NCBI GenBank assembly: GCA_023079485.1
Contig: CM041084.1
Location: 130,584,792 to 130,648,791, forward strand
Direction: 5' to 3'
From: Archilochus colubris
Lineage: Eukaryota; Chordata; Aves; Apodiformes; Trochilidae
DNA: 64,000 bases
Made by a program: the position numbers and the translations under genes. Positions 1 to 13,301 of the stretch are shown in pieces. The number at the start of each line of letters is the position of its first letter. The stretch's first letter is position 1. The notes beneath the pieces were generated by a model. It saw only the letters and a list, made by a program, of their open reading frames with translations, searched no databases and was not told the origin of the DNA.

Positions 1-1289
1 TCTGTAAGAAAAGGTTATTCAAGTGCTTGATAAAAACACCAAGTGCTCCAGCACTGAGGAGATGATGGGATTTTAGATGCCCATCCCTGCCTGTTTCTAC
101 CTAAAACCCCAGGATTTGCCCTCCGCAGGCAGCTGGTGGGACTGTCAGCCCTTTGGGGTCCCTGTCATTTTGGGACTGCAGCAGATCAGTGTCATCTCAG
201 TAGGACACTCAGTCCCCATTGCTCATCCATTTCTGCCAGAGGCTGCCACTGCTGCGGGTGAGTGCCCTGATTTAAGCTGAAGGAGTTAACAGGGCTGCCC
301 TGCTCTTGATGCTTTGCTACCTTCCTTCCCTCAGGAGTTAATAACTATCTTACTCTATGTTTTGCACAGGAACAACAGCACACGCAGCAAATTTGCACAA
401 GTGAAAAAAAATTACTTTGGCAGCCAGTTAGGGCTTGTTTTATTCACCTGGTTTAGCTCTGAGTGGCTGGAAACTGTAGGAGTGCTGGGGAAACACCTTT
501 TGGGTCCATCCCACACCCGTTAGCACACAGGCTCGGCTGCAGGCAGCTCCTGGGTGGCCTGATGACCTGGAGTGACCAACCTCACCTCCTGATGTAAAGA
601 CATTCACAGAATACTGGTTATAAAATTCAGCTCACTGGTTTCTAGAGACACACAGCTGTCCAAGTGCTTTGGCCTCCACATCACTCAACTGTCCTCTCTG
701 AAAGAGGCATCTTTGATAAAGGAGACCTTGCCCTGGGCAGCAAGGGGGAAATCTGAGAGCTAAGTGGGTCTGGAGGAGTCCCTGTTTCCCAGCTTTGCTG
801 GCAGAGATATTCCAGGGAGCTGTTTGCAAGAGGCTGTGGCAATAGCCCAACCTGAGCTGCTTCTGCTTCTACTGGGCCACTTCACACCCCCCTGGTTTCT
901 TTAAACTAATAACTGTGATGGCAAAATAACTGATAACTGTTATTGGCAAAATAAATTTGCACAAGCCTCAATCTTGTCAAAATCCTTGGTATGCTCCAAG
1001 CACCTCCAGTAAGTGAGGTTAGGAAGAACTACTACGGTAAACCAAGACTTGACATACAGACCTTCCTAGGCCAGAGGAGCTGTGATAACATTAGAATAAT
1101 CTAAATAGAAAAATACCATTTAGATATGGAAGGTAAAGAGCAGGTATTTGCTCTGGAGAAATGCAGGGACAGAGGAGAGACTCAGTGATGAACCGTGTGA
1201 GACAGAACAGCATCTCAGGAGCACTTGGGTTGGGAGCCCGGCTCTAGGGAATGTGGGTTACTTGCGTTTTGCTGCTGTTATTGGCTTGA

Positions 1290-1460
1290 CAGCAGCCAGC
1301 AGTGACGCCCCGGCTGTTGAGCACATGGTGCAGGGGTTGTTTCAGCTTCTCTGAGCGCAGGATGCAAAGGGAACGAAGCCGCTTTTCTGGATCACGCTGC
1401 CGGTCACTGCTCGGTGCGAGCTCTGCCTGGCGCCGCTTCCCCGCAGGGATTCCGGCTGCT
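1290..1460. promoter_or_regulatory. Small orphan CpG cluster
   Basis: About a dozen CpG dinucleotides fall within 170 bp, in a neighbourhood where CpG is rare. It is too short for a standard CpG island. It could be an enhancer, a decayed promoter or an unrecognised exon. No coding frame is recognised. Confidence 0.35.
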
Positions 1461-4400
1461 TTTGGGCTGGGGCCACCGTGCTCTGAGTAATCCCTGGGCC
1501 TGGCTGGCCAAGGGAATGGCTGGATGGCAGCTTCTACCCTTGCTGCAGAGGTGAAAGATGCTCAGCCTCAGCATCTGCTTACGCAGCAGCCCAGTGCCGT
1601 TATCTCCTGTTAATGAAAGGCTGTGACTGCGGCAAGCCGACGCTGCCCTTTTGCCTGAAGCTGCAATTTCCTTCTGCAGGGATTTAGCAAGGGGGTGTGT
1701 GCTAAACTGGTGCTGCCTCCCCTGGGAATAAGTTTAGCAGGAAAAGATGCACTGTACATATCCTCGAGGCTGGATTTTTCCTTCAGAAGGCCAGCAACAG
1801 ACCCAGGACTGCCCTTAGGAGCTTTCAGCAGGATGGTACCACCTGCCAGCATCTTCCAGCCCTGTTAAGCCAGAGGAACTGCTCTCTGAGGAGCTCATCA
1901 TGCTGGAGAATAAGCCCCAGCCAGAAGCAGAGCCCCAGACTGTGGATTGGACTATCCCAGGAGAGACTGACTCAGAAACCACAGAAAAAAGAGCTGGAAG
2001 AGTTTTGGAAATACTCTCAGGTTGCTGCAAGGCAAGATCAGCTTTGTCTGTCTCTTCTGACACACCTAGCCAAACACTTCTGGCTTTTTATTGGTCTTTT
2101 GATAACTGTTCATGCAGCATTATATATTACTGGTTGCTCTGCCAGTACCACACTAGGATCACCATGACCCAGAAACACTGAAGAAAGGTGGATTTCAGGG
2201 GGCTTTTGCTTATTTCTGCATGGGCAGGAGCACCCATAGTGAGTATTTTCCACTACAGCAAGGAGACTGGCATCCTGGGATCCTGCCCCAATGCTCCAGC
2301 AGCAACTGCTGCATGAGCTCCAGAACAACAAAAGCTCTCCAGCACGAAGAAGGACAGAGGGATGTTTTCAGTCTCCTTTCTTACTGCCTTGATTCTGAAA
2401 TATGTATGTAGCTTAAGCTTATTTGCAGCATCCAGTCCACATTCATCACAGTGCAAATTGCAGCATCCAGCAGAGTTTTCACCATAAAACAGGGATGTTT
2501 TCATAAAAAACCCTGGTTCATGCTGATGCCCTGAATCCCACTGCCTTCCAGCACATCATGCTGTGCAGGAGCCCCACCCCCACACAAAGGTGGGGAATAG
2601 CACGGAGCCAAAATGCCACATTTTATTCCTTATCACTGGCATGTGCTATGGACAGAGCTGGGGTTTTGCAGAGCCTGAAATGGGGCCATGTGAGGGATCT
2701 CAGGCAAAAGGAGAGTTGTGGAAAAAGGGAAAGCTCTGCCTTAATGTAGAGTCTGCTTAGCAGCAAACTGGCTGGGTGGTTGGTTTGCCCCGAGGGTTTG
2801 GCTCCCTGCTTTATATGATAGGTGAGGAACTCCATGGTTCCTTTTCAGAAGAGAGGAGAGCAGGGATTTGGGCATGCCCTAATTAGGGAGCATTTCCTGG
2901 GCACCAAAGGGAAAGGGAGAAAGGCAGCATAGCTCAGGAGAGGGTTGGGGTGGTCTTGGGGAGGATCCCTGGCCCAGGAGCTGTGTGAGAGGGAGAGGAG
3001 GCAGAGAAAAACCTGAGAAATGTATGGGTAAAAAGGAAGATTTGCCTGAGGGAGTGGGGCCAGGGGGGTTTCACAGCAGAGGATGGAGTGGGAAAGAAGG
3101 AAGGAGAAAGAAGGATGGAAAAATAATACTGGGATTGCAGTGCAATGACACTTGGGGAATTTGGCCACATCTTAAGAGCTGTAAGGTCCAGAAAAGGAAC
3201 TCTATGTAGCTTTTGTGAGTAGTAAAAAGTGCAAAGCTTTCAGCATCCTGACAATTAATACAATACTATAATACATCCAGCATTCCTAAAAGAAAACATT
3301 AAACCCAGAACAAATGAAGCCAGCCAAGCCAGCTGGTGAACCAGCCATGAGCATGGCTGTGCCTGCTCCTGTCTGCTCTCTGGGGGCACAACCCCCACCC
3401 CCAGCCCCTCTCATGCACAGCGTGCAGCTCTCTCCCACGGGAGCTCTCAGGTGACCACACAGAGCAGCACAGCCCACCAAAGCCCTAGGAGGGGGAGTCA
3501 CATCCCCAGCACCTCTGACAAGGCAAAGGAGCAGAACAATAAGGAAAGGGGTCTCAAGTCATGTTTTTTGGTCAAAAACATATTCTGCTCCTTGGACTGT
3601 TACCATCTTCCAGAGGATGCTAAAATTCTCCTTGTGGTTTAGAAGGGCCAGCTGGTCTATCTGTCTCTCCTGCCTTGCATGCCTCGTGAGAGACAGACAT
3701 CCTTTGGACCCAGGAGGCAACCATAAGCTCTGCCACTCATGAGCAGCTGCTGGTGCTGGGGGACATTTCCAGGGCTGGAAGTCTGCCCAGTTTTGCAGTG
3801 GTACCTGGCCAGGCTGCACTGGCCCCAGCTCTCCCTGACAGTGCTCACCACACAGGGCAGACCTCAGTCCCAGCCCCCAGGAGGGTCTGTGGGATTTACA
3901 CCTCTGACTCTTGGGCTGGGAAAACCTGCCAGAACCATCTAGGTCCCCGAGTATGGAAGGAGGCACCAACCTTCAGTCCTAACATGAACATTTTGGGGGT
4001 GGTCCAAGAGGGACCAGGACACAAGCTCATTTATTAGCTGCCTCTAATTGTTAGAGCATACAAACTCCACAACCCCAGGGCAGTGGGGCTACTTGTGCAG
4101 AAATTACAAACTAATTCAGTTTTCAAATACCTGTATATAAAATGCTGAACCCTAATTTTTCAGCATCTCACAACTCTCTAGAAGCTTCTGGTTTGATTTT
4201 TTACACACTCCAGCAGTTTGTCACACCTTATGGCCTGGTTTTTCTGCCATGGAGCTCATCACAAATCAATGCTAGCCCTGTGCTGGAAAAAAATATGCTT
4301 TACACACAGCATCAAGGATCATTGCTAGTGGTCAGCTACCCAAAGACCTGCAGGACTATGAGCTTGTGATCTGCTGGTCATGACTTTCTGGATTTTTATA

Positions 4401-6712
4401 GCAGTTATGTGGGAACCACTAATGGGGTCTCTGATTCAGGGGAGCTTCTCTAGTTTAAATTCCCCATGGGCACAAGCCTGGGTTAGGCATTAACCATCCC
4501 CAAAGCTGGCAGGAGCTCTGCCACTGAGCCAGTGAGCAGGGCTGGTAGAAGCACCAGCATCTGCAATGACTTTGTGCCTTCTCCTGTTAATGGACCAGAG
4601 CCCAATGGCATCCCAGTGGTACCACATCTGAGGGGAGAGCAAGTCATTAACCATCAGCTGTGCAGTGGAGGCTGGAAAAGCTTTTGAGTTAGCAAGTGGA
4701 AAGTGTAGGATCAGTGGCTGCTCTCACAGCCCTGCTGATAGCACTTTCTCACCCTGGGTTGGTCAAGAAAGCCTCCAGGCATCCTGCCTGCCTGCCTGAC
4801 AGCCACTCTTGGGTTGAACAGTGTGCTTTCAGAGTAAAGAGCAGGCTTAACCATTTTCCAGGGCTAAATACCCCCAGACTGACAGCCCTGGTACCATTTC
4901 TGGGCCCAGCAAGGCACATGAAGCTTGTAGGGGCTTGACATTATAGTCTATCCTGAATCAGGCAAGAAAACCCATGAGAACTTCCCTCCTCCTGGGATCT
5001 GCAGCTCTCTTCCATCATCCTTTAGACATCCTCACCCTCGCCTCTGACCTCTTAACCAGGCTCTAATGAAGAAGATAAACAATGAAAGAATGGGGTTGTC
5101 TCCTGCCTTGAGCTATAGTACTTGTGTCCACAGCCCAAAACCTGGGAGTGAGGGATTGCATCTTCTCTTGCCTTTGGAGCATGAGAAGGGTGCTGGGGCT
5201 CAGCACTGCTGGCAAGGATGCCTGTGGGGCTGCCATTAGAGACTGTATCTCAGTAACCAGTTTCCAGAGGCTGAATTTAGGTTTGTGTAGGTGGTAAGCA
5301 CTTCCCAGCTGTGGGTGTCTGGCATTGCTAACTTCCCACAGGGTTTCCTACGTGGAATTAACCCCTCCACCTACAAACAATGAACCCGGCAAGCCCTGCA
5401 GCACTCATGGGGGCCATGTGCAGGTGTGAATGATGCACCTAGCCCACAGCCCCAGCACCACCCCATGCTATGGGCACCCAGTTCCACAAGGGCTCACTCA
5501 TGGCAGAGGACTCCTGGGATCCACCTCATGCTCAGGCAAGGACATATCCCAGGGTGCCAAGATCTGCTGCCATCCATCCCCTAGTGGTCCTTGTTTGCTT
5601 CACCACCACCCCTGGCTCACACCAGTCTCATCATTCAGCCCATACCCATTTCCCCACTCTGCTCTAGGTCAGTCACCCCTTCTTGTCACCTACTGTTCCA
5701 GTTCTCCCTCCTGTTTTGTCCCCTCTCCACTTATCATCTCTTCTGTCAACCAGCTTCAAGCTCTTTAAGCCATGGGATAAGAACTCTGTGGTCAGACACA
5801 ATTCCACCCAGTCAAGCAAGAGGCAGCACTGCCCTGAGGATGGTCTGGGCATGCACCAGTCACCAGCAGCTTGCTGGTGTCACCTACCCTGGGTTCCAGC
5901 CTAGCACTGGGACTGCAGAGCTGAGCTGCAATGTCTCCCTGCTTCTGCTGAACAGCAGCTTGGGTGGCAGAAAAGCTGCAGCCAGACCTGAACCATTCCA
6001 TCTAAGACCTGAACCTTGGGCACCCCTGCCCTCAATACTTTGCTGTCCTTGCTCTTCCTCTCAGGTCCCAGTGCTGGGCTTGCCCAGTTGTGGAAGCCAC
6101 AGTCTACCCAGGATGCAGGAATTCCCATGAGCTGGGCTTGGACACGTGTCCCAGCAAGGACCATGTGTGAGTGCAAGCCAGGGAAAAATACAGCTGCTCT
6201 GCAGAAGGGGAGCCCAGTATGAGGGCATCCTCCTGCCTTTGGGCTCTGAAGCATCCAAACAAGCTGCTTCTAGTACATTTTAGTGTAATAATGGTATCAC
6301 ATAGAAATTAGGTGCTCAAGAACAAGCAAAAGGCAATGTGCCTACCCTGATTATCAGCTCTTTGCTGGTTACTAAGACTTAATTTTATGATTGGAAGTGA
6401 AAAGCTGACTCACCCTTCCTGATTACCTTCAGCACTGATGAGGGAGTTTCTGGCTTTGCTCTGGAGGCATGAAAAATAACAGGTACAATAAGACTACAAA
6501 AATCATCCTGAGTAACAAACAGTGAGGAGTTGCTTGGCAGAGGCTAGACAGGAACATTAAGAATTCATTTCAACTACAGCAACCACTATCAAATGGCTGG
6601 AAGGACTGTAGAAGAACACTGCAAAATATGAGCTAATCTGTTAGTGGAATTTGCTTTGTTTGCCTCAGATTATTGAATTCACCAGATAAGGTCTGTCTAG
6701 AATTCCTCATGC

Positions 6713-6771
6713 AAAAAAAAAACAAAAAAAAAAAACCCAAAAAACAAAAAGCCCCCAAAAACAACCCACAA
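6713..6771. repeat. A-rich low-complexity tract
   Basis: Nearly pure A with scattered C blocks on the plus strand. It produces spurious hydrophobic frames on the minus strand. Confidence 0.85.
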
Positions 6772-8551
6772 ATGAAGGAAAGCAGTAAATCCAACTCGAA
6801 TGAACATTAAAGCCCTCCAAGACATAACATATAGAGATGAATGGTACCACCACTCCCCGGGTGGCCCTGTAAGGAGGCCAGAGGACATGTCCTTGTCTGG
6901 CCACAAAGGCTGGATGCCAGTGCCATCAGTTCATGGGCAGTGGCAGCCCTGTGCAGCCACCCAGCATGTCCTCCCCACGCTGCAGCCACAGGCTTGGGGC
7001 TGCTAATGTAGGATTGCAGAGCTCTTGTCTCTGTGGATCAGTATTTCCATTCCCAAATGATTTAATTAAAAGAAAGACAGTACTGCCTCTCTGACCAGGA
7101 CAAAGCTAGGTGAAATAAGGAAGCTCTGGATGTTCACCAGGAGCTTTCCCAGCTGTGAAGCCAGCAGCGTCATGGGGCTTGGTGCTGGGACACAGAGGAT
7201 ACTCAGTGGTGTAGCTGGACTCAAAGGTCAGTAGATGTTTACAGAAGCGTGTTGCTTTGCAGCTAAGAGGAGTAGATTTTGCAGATGATGATTAATTCTC
7301 CCTGGTGTGTGAGCACTGGACAGAACAATTACAGCTAGGGACAGTTTTATCCTCTTTGCCATGAGGAGAAAATGGAAGGGCTGCAGAAAGCGACAGTATT
7401 ATATCCCAAATCTCCTTATTTAATAGTGAAAAAAATGTACTTTTATGTCTGTGCAGTTTGCAGCAGCAAGCTGAGGCTTTCTTCCCCTTACCCCGGGGTG
7501 CTTTCATTTGTTCTGCCAGCCCATTCCCTGTCTGTCAAAGGATATACATTATTAATGTACAGACTAAATGCTGTTCTCGCTCATCCCTTTGCTCTCCAAA
7601 GCTCTGCTTACATGAAGAGGACAAGGAGGATTTGGCCTGAAGATTTTAACTGTGTCACTCCGTTGAATTGGTTTAACACAGATTTAAATGAGAAGCTTTT
7701 TGTTCTGATTTTTGTGGGTGTTTTAATTGCTGAACAGGTTATTGTTTGGTTAATTTAAATCAGCATGGAAGAATATACTGGTAGCTGATTAAAGGAGTAG
7801 CCCTGTGGCTCTGTCTCAAATGGCAAGAGATTAAGACTGAAAATATAGCTTTATAAATTGTGATTATAAACAGCCCAGATTTTTTTTCTTTTTAAAGAGA
7901 AGATGTATGTGCAGGAAGAGATGCCACCTGCAGAGGAAGTTTGAAATTTTGGGATAATCCTGCTCCAGCTGAAGCCAAATCAGCATCTAGGGAATGTTTT
8001 TGACAGTTCATTGCCCTGTATTGAGACATACATGAATTACATTTATGCAAAGCCACAGTCAAGTTGAGCAAGTGCAGGACCCAGCTGTTCATGCCCAAAA
8101 AAGAATCTGTGCTTTGGAAAATACAGGATAGAGCAGAACATACATGCAAGGAAAGTTTTCCTATTACAAAAACAGTTATAGAGGTCTCAGGCACATTAAA
8201 TGATCCTGAGGGGTGTCTGAGGGGTGATGCCACTAAAGATACAGATGATGTCTGCAAAACAAAGCCCAGCTCCTTGTTTGGATGGCCAAATAAGAACCAG
8301 ACTCAGCAAGTCCTGCTGGGAGAAGCAAACAGGCTGGGCAGGAGGTGCTGGAAATTCATCAAAGCTGATCTGCAAGGTGCTGGCAGTTCAGGGTTCACCA
8401 GGGGTAAAGGATGGAGCAGTAAGCCTTGACCTGGGAACTAATCACATTAAATACAGTGGTGAAGCACACCTAGGGTTTTTAAGAAGCTGGTTTTTCACTT
8501 CAGAAAGGTGGCTGCTCAGTATTGAGTCACTCCCTGAAAGGAGGGTGTAGC

Positions 8552-8853
8552 CAGGGGGGGGTCGGTCTCTTCTCCCAGGCAGCTCTCAGTAAGACAAGAG
8601 GGCATGGACTTAAGCTCTGCCAGGGGAGGTTTAGGTTGGGTATTAGGAAGAAATTCTTTACAGAGAGGGTGATCAGGCATTGGAATGGGCTGCCCAGGGA
8701 GGTGGTGGATTCTCCATCGCTGGAGGTTTCTAAGAAGAGACTGGATGTGACACTCAGTGTCATGGTCTGGGAACCACAGTGGCAGTGGATCAAGGGTTGG
8801 GCTTGATGATCTCAGAGGTCCTTTCCAACCTGGCCGACTCTGTGATTCTAATT
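8552..8853 (+). mobile_element. CR1 LINE 3' fragment
   Basis: A 5'-truncated CR1 in sense orientation of about 300 bp. Recognised by the conserved order: GTCGGTCTCTTCTCCCAGGC near the start, AGAAATTCTTTACAGAGAGG, then GGCTGCCCAGGGAGGTGGT, and the terminal block TTGATGATCTCAGAGGTCC with GTGATTCTA at the end. It is among the better preserved copies in the window. The reverse transcriptase region is missing, so it cannot move. Open frames within it are remnants or chance. Confidence 0.93.
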
Positions 8854-11800
8854 GATCCCTTGTATGCAGGGACCTAGATGGAGACTGAAACCAAGCCAAA
8901 GGGACAAGATGGTAGCAACGAAGAAAGGAGTAAGGGGTGAAAAGCTGTGGCAAAAGGTTAAGAATTTTCTTTCAGCAGTATGGAGCTACAGCTTTTGGCT
9001 AGACATTCAAGTGGAAGTGTCAGAGAGAGGGGCTGAAATTTATTCAACAGTAAAGAGACAGATTGAGGAGTTATTGGGAGTAAAAATGACAGCTGACTTA
9101 TGCTTTTGAAGAAGAAAGATTTATACAGCTCTCCTAGAAAGCTGTTTGGAAATGGGGTTGAGGAAAAGTCTGCAATAGGAACGTTGAGAATAGAAAACAG
9201 TAGCCATTGGAAGATGAAAAGAATACATATAATAAGCTGGTTTCAATATACCTTCCTAAATCAAAGAAGGGCTGTTTCTACACAATATGAATCCACAGAC
9301 TGAGATCCACCTTGTAAAATAGGTGGGGTTTACTATAGTTTAGGAAAACCAAGAGATGCCCATCTCAAAAATAAGTCTTGTATCTAGCACTCTGAAATCT
9401 GGTAACCTAAGAAATTGAACCAAGGGTACCAAACCATTCCAAACCATTGGGATTATTTGTTTAAGGTCTCTGCATACCAATTTGCCTGATGTCTGGCTTG
9501 AGACAGACCAGTCTCAATAATGAAGAATCTTGATTTTAAGTTAAATTCTACACCATCTGTTTCATTGTAATCTGCTTCCACTCACTCTCTAGAGGAACAG
9601 TAACAGCTTTACTTGTTTAAAGAAGCTAGAAAACTAACCTTCAGAAGGAGTAACACCTTAATACTTTCTTGTAATCAGTTTCAGCAAGTAAGCCAAGGAG
9701 ATCTTGGTAGAGCTTATACCTGCTCAAGAGCCAGAGCCATTTGCAAAAAAATTCTAGCAACCAGATCTCTTTTTGGCTGTTGAGTTCATGGCTGACCTTC
9801 GATTTTTTGGTGGCACTTTTTGATGTCCTGTTCCTCTGTTCCAGTCTCCTCTTGCACAGTGAATACTTCGTTGGGCTTTCCTGTTCACTTCCTCCCATGG
9901 AGCTCCCTGGAAATGGAAGGACTTCCTTTCTCTGCCTGCCAGCTCTACAGCATGTGATCTGATGGAACAAAATTCTAGTCAAAAGCAGCTCATAAACTTC
10001 TCTGCTGACAACCAAGTCTTCGCATCAGCTTTGTTTAAGTTTCCATCCAATTTTTTCCTCTCTGAGATACCAATTATATACAAGCCTGCTTGGAGTACTT
10101 GGAGAGATGGGTAAGGATCTGCACAGCATGTGGAGGTCTGGTACAGACATATCCACAAGGAGGGATGGAAGAAGGAAGACAAAATCATCCAAGCACTTAG
10201 CAAATTAATTACCACGTTGGTGAGGAATGGTGTGTTGGTAATTGCAAAGTTATCTGTCACGGGTACCATATAAAGCACAGTGTCTTCAAGTCATTGTTAG
10301 TTCACAGTACTGCCTTCAAATGGATCTTGAACACCATTAGCAAATGAATTCTAAGCCAGGCTCCAGTGCTCAAAAGCAAACCTGTCATGTAAGCAAAATC
10401 ACAGTGAACTGCTCATCCAGTCTCTAATTGGGATCACACCTCTCCCTCTCCTCCTTCCCTCATACAGGGCTGCTAGCAAGGCAAAGCTTTTTGTCTTTCC
10501 TGATCTCATACAGATATATACAGACTCCCTGCCACTTCCCTGCTCCCAGCCACAACCTCCCTAAAGTAAGCACCTTGGTTTCTCAGACTCTTCCAAGGGC
10601 CCAGCAGAAGTCAAAGGGATCATTTTCTGCCAGGTTGCTGGGCTGACTTGGCTCATGCAAGTGCCCAGTAAGCACCTTATGTGGTTGATGTGGGGGCTCA
10701 CTGCAGAGAGCAGGGAAGGGATGGAGAGGCAGAAGAACCACCTTGCCCCAGACAGCAAAAGCTAAAAAAGCTTCAGTTGCCCACTGAGCCATGGCCAAAG
10801 CTCTGACACTGGTGCAAGCACTTGGTATTGGGTGCTTCAGCCAGAGTTCTCCTTCCCAACTAAAGAAATACAAGCATTGATGGAAAATTTCTGGTGGTTT
10901 AGGCATTTCTCAAGTGTTTCTCTGGTGTCCAGCTTGGTCAACACAGCACAGACCCCCATAATGACACAGAGAACCTTTCTTCTACTCAGCTGCCTGTTTT
11001 CACAAGGCTCACAGCAACAGGATTGCTCCCTTTCTGCAAATTCGGCTGTCTTCAGCCAAGGGTTTTAGTATTTTGGGCCTTGGGCCAGCTAGATAGGAGT
11101 AGTTACACTGTGTGGCTCCATGAGCCTCATTTCAAGAAGAAAGCAGACTGATGTACACAGGTAGCAGCCCCAGAAAGCACCTCTGCAGATGCCAGGTTGC
11201 TTCTATCCCTTCACAGGAGTAAAAGGTGAAGTCCGGCCACCAGTGACTAAAAATAGATGATGCAACCAAGGCAGTATCAGCAGTTAGTAGTTTTACACTG
11301 GACATTGTTACATGGAACAATGCTCCTACCCATTCAGCCACCCCAGCTGGAGAAGGGAGGGTGACATTGAGATGTTTGGGTGCTATGAAAACGCCTGCAG
11401 CATCGGAGCAAGCAAGAGAAACAATTAATTTCAGAAGTGCCTAACAGAGTGGTTTCCAAATCTCTGTCCATGGGGTACGAGTGCCTGTGAGGTCCACAGA
11501 GTCACACTGCCCATACAGACTTTCCAGTTAGAAGGCCTAAAACAAAATAGGAGGAATTTCTCCGACTGACAGTGGCTGTAGGCCAAAAACATCCAATGAC
11601 TTTATCAGCTACAGTTTGTGATGTCTGTCTTGGTACAGCACTGTCTGTATTCTCTAGAACAGACCAGTGCATCCCTCAGACACACAGAAACCATCTTAGG
11701 GTTGCCAGAGGTCAGTTAAACTGATTTTAGCAACATACCTCATTTACAGATTTTTCAAAGGTGTTCAAGTTAACAGCTTTCTCCACATGCACGTGAATAT

Positions 11801-12576
11801 TTAGCACATGAAATTAAGTTCCTACTGACTTTGGTGATGTAAAATTCTATTATTACTTGAGAAAAATACAAGCATGCTTTGTCCATTTAGAAAGCAGTCC
11901 AGAAGCTGAAAAGTCCTCATTTGCCAGTGGCAGTTATGATCCAAACAGTGTCATTCTTTCAGCTCATGCTTTCAGGGGCATAATGGCAAATTCTTTGAGT
12001 GATTTACTGCAGCAGCAAAAAGCAGCTGTGCACTATTTCTTAACCTTTCTTAACACTGTCCTTAATAATTAAAAGTATTTTTTTAGACCAAAAAAATACT
12101 CGCTTTTAGCATTGATCTGGTAAGAGCTAATAGCAGCAGTAGGTACACTTAGAAAAACCAATCTAAAGAGTTAACCATTTTCTTACTGAAATAAAAAAGA
12201 AGACAATTTTACTTTCTAAATACAAAACTCAGCAGGTAAAATCTAGTCACAAATGTATGTTATTTTTCCCTGTTTCTGTGTGGACAGAAAAAGAAACTCT
12301 AGAACACAGGAGGCTATTCTGGTCAGTTCTCACACAGCCATGTGATATGAAAACTGAATTCTATTTTCATCCACAACTGAAAGTGCCATCAGGTTAAGCC
12401 CTACTGTAACAGAGAGTAATGACCATAAGAATTCTGAATACCAGCAGGACATATACAAGCATTTTAGACTTCTTTTAGACTTCTTTTTTTTCCTGAGGAC
12501 GTAAATCTTCAATTATTTTTTTGGTTGGAAATAAATACTCAGCTTTCATCCTTCAAAAGATCCACAAGAAATTCAA

Positions 12577-12596
12577 AATAAAGCAACCATTTTATT
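12577..12596. terminator. Back-to-back poly(A) signals on both strands
   Basis: AATAAA occurs on the plus strand at 12577-12582 and on the minus strand at 12596-12591 (TTTATT on plus). The minus-strand context, TGTATTTTGCAATAAAATGG followed by a T-rich stretch, resembles a true mRNA 3' end. It could mark the end of an unidentified minus-strand transcript or a distal ZNF706 3' end. AT-rich sequence makes chance occurrence quite possible. Confidence 0.25.
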
Positions 12597-13228
12597 GCAA
12601 AATACACAGTGTCCACTTACAGCTAAAGAAAACATGTATACCAAAAGAGTTAAAACTTAGCAGGTAATAACTACTGGAACTTTAAGGAATACTGGGAATT
12701 AGTAGCTAAAAATCAAGGCCCATCCTGCTTGCCTGAGAGTATGGTGTGCAAATAACACATTCATTTCCCAGGAGTACTTCCATTTTGCAAAGCACAGTAA
12801 GTCAGAAAGGTGGCTTGGGTATTGCCCTGTTATTGGTAAACAAAAGGTAAAGAGAACAGGCATGATACACTGCTGTGAGGGGTTGGGATGGCATCAGCAT
12901 CCCTATGGAAAAGAACAGAGAATGATGATTAAAGTTGAGGAGCAGCCTTGAAAACCAGAGGAAGAAATGGTCAGAATGGTGTCTGGTGAACAGAACTCAA
13001 GCATTTACTCTAATGAGTGCTATATAGTTTTATAGCGAGCACAACAGCTGTTGTACAGTCAGATCTATCAGGCCAGCCCAGTCTGTTGTCTTTCTCACAA
13101 TCAGTGTGTGGGTAAGTAAATACTTGGCACAGCTCAAACTGTGATGAGGAAGTCTGCAGCCCTGGCATGTTTAGGACCATGCTGGAGTACTGAGTTTCGG
13201 ATATCTTCATGGTGGGCAAACTACATGG

Positions 13229-13301
13229 AAAAAAACAAAAAAACAAGCAAAAAGAAACCCAATCAAAACAACCCAAAAAAACCCATCAAAAAACCTAAAA
13301 A
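13229..13301. repeat. A/C-rich low-complexity tract
   Basis: Long A runs mixed with CCC blocks on the plus strand, closing with an AAAAACC...GGTTTTT inverted repeat. Confidence 0.85.

Larger units (their letters stand above)
1..8551. other. Non-coding intergenic sequence, left end
   Basis: I see no gene here. All open frames are short (mostly under 130 codons), on both strands, with no known family or splice structure. Contents: a CpG cluster near 1.3-1.46 kb and an A-rich low-complexity tract at 6713-6771. AT-rich stretches around 7.5-7.9 kb could be conserved non-coding elements but nothing in the sequence proves it. Confidence 0.6.

Noticed and set aside
8516..8953. Overlapping frames of 88-145 codons on both strands
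   Set aside because: They fall in the CR1 3' fragment, which is the untranslated end of the element.
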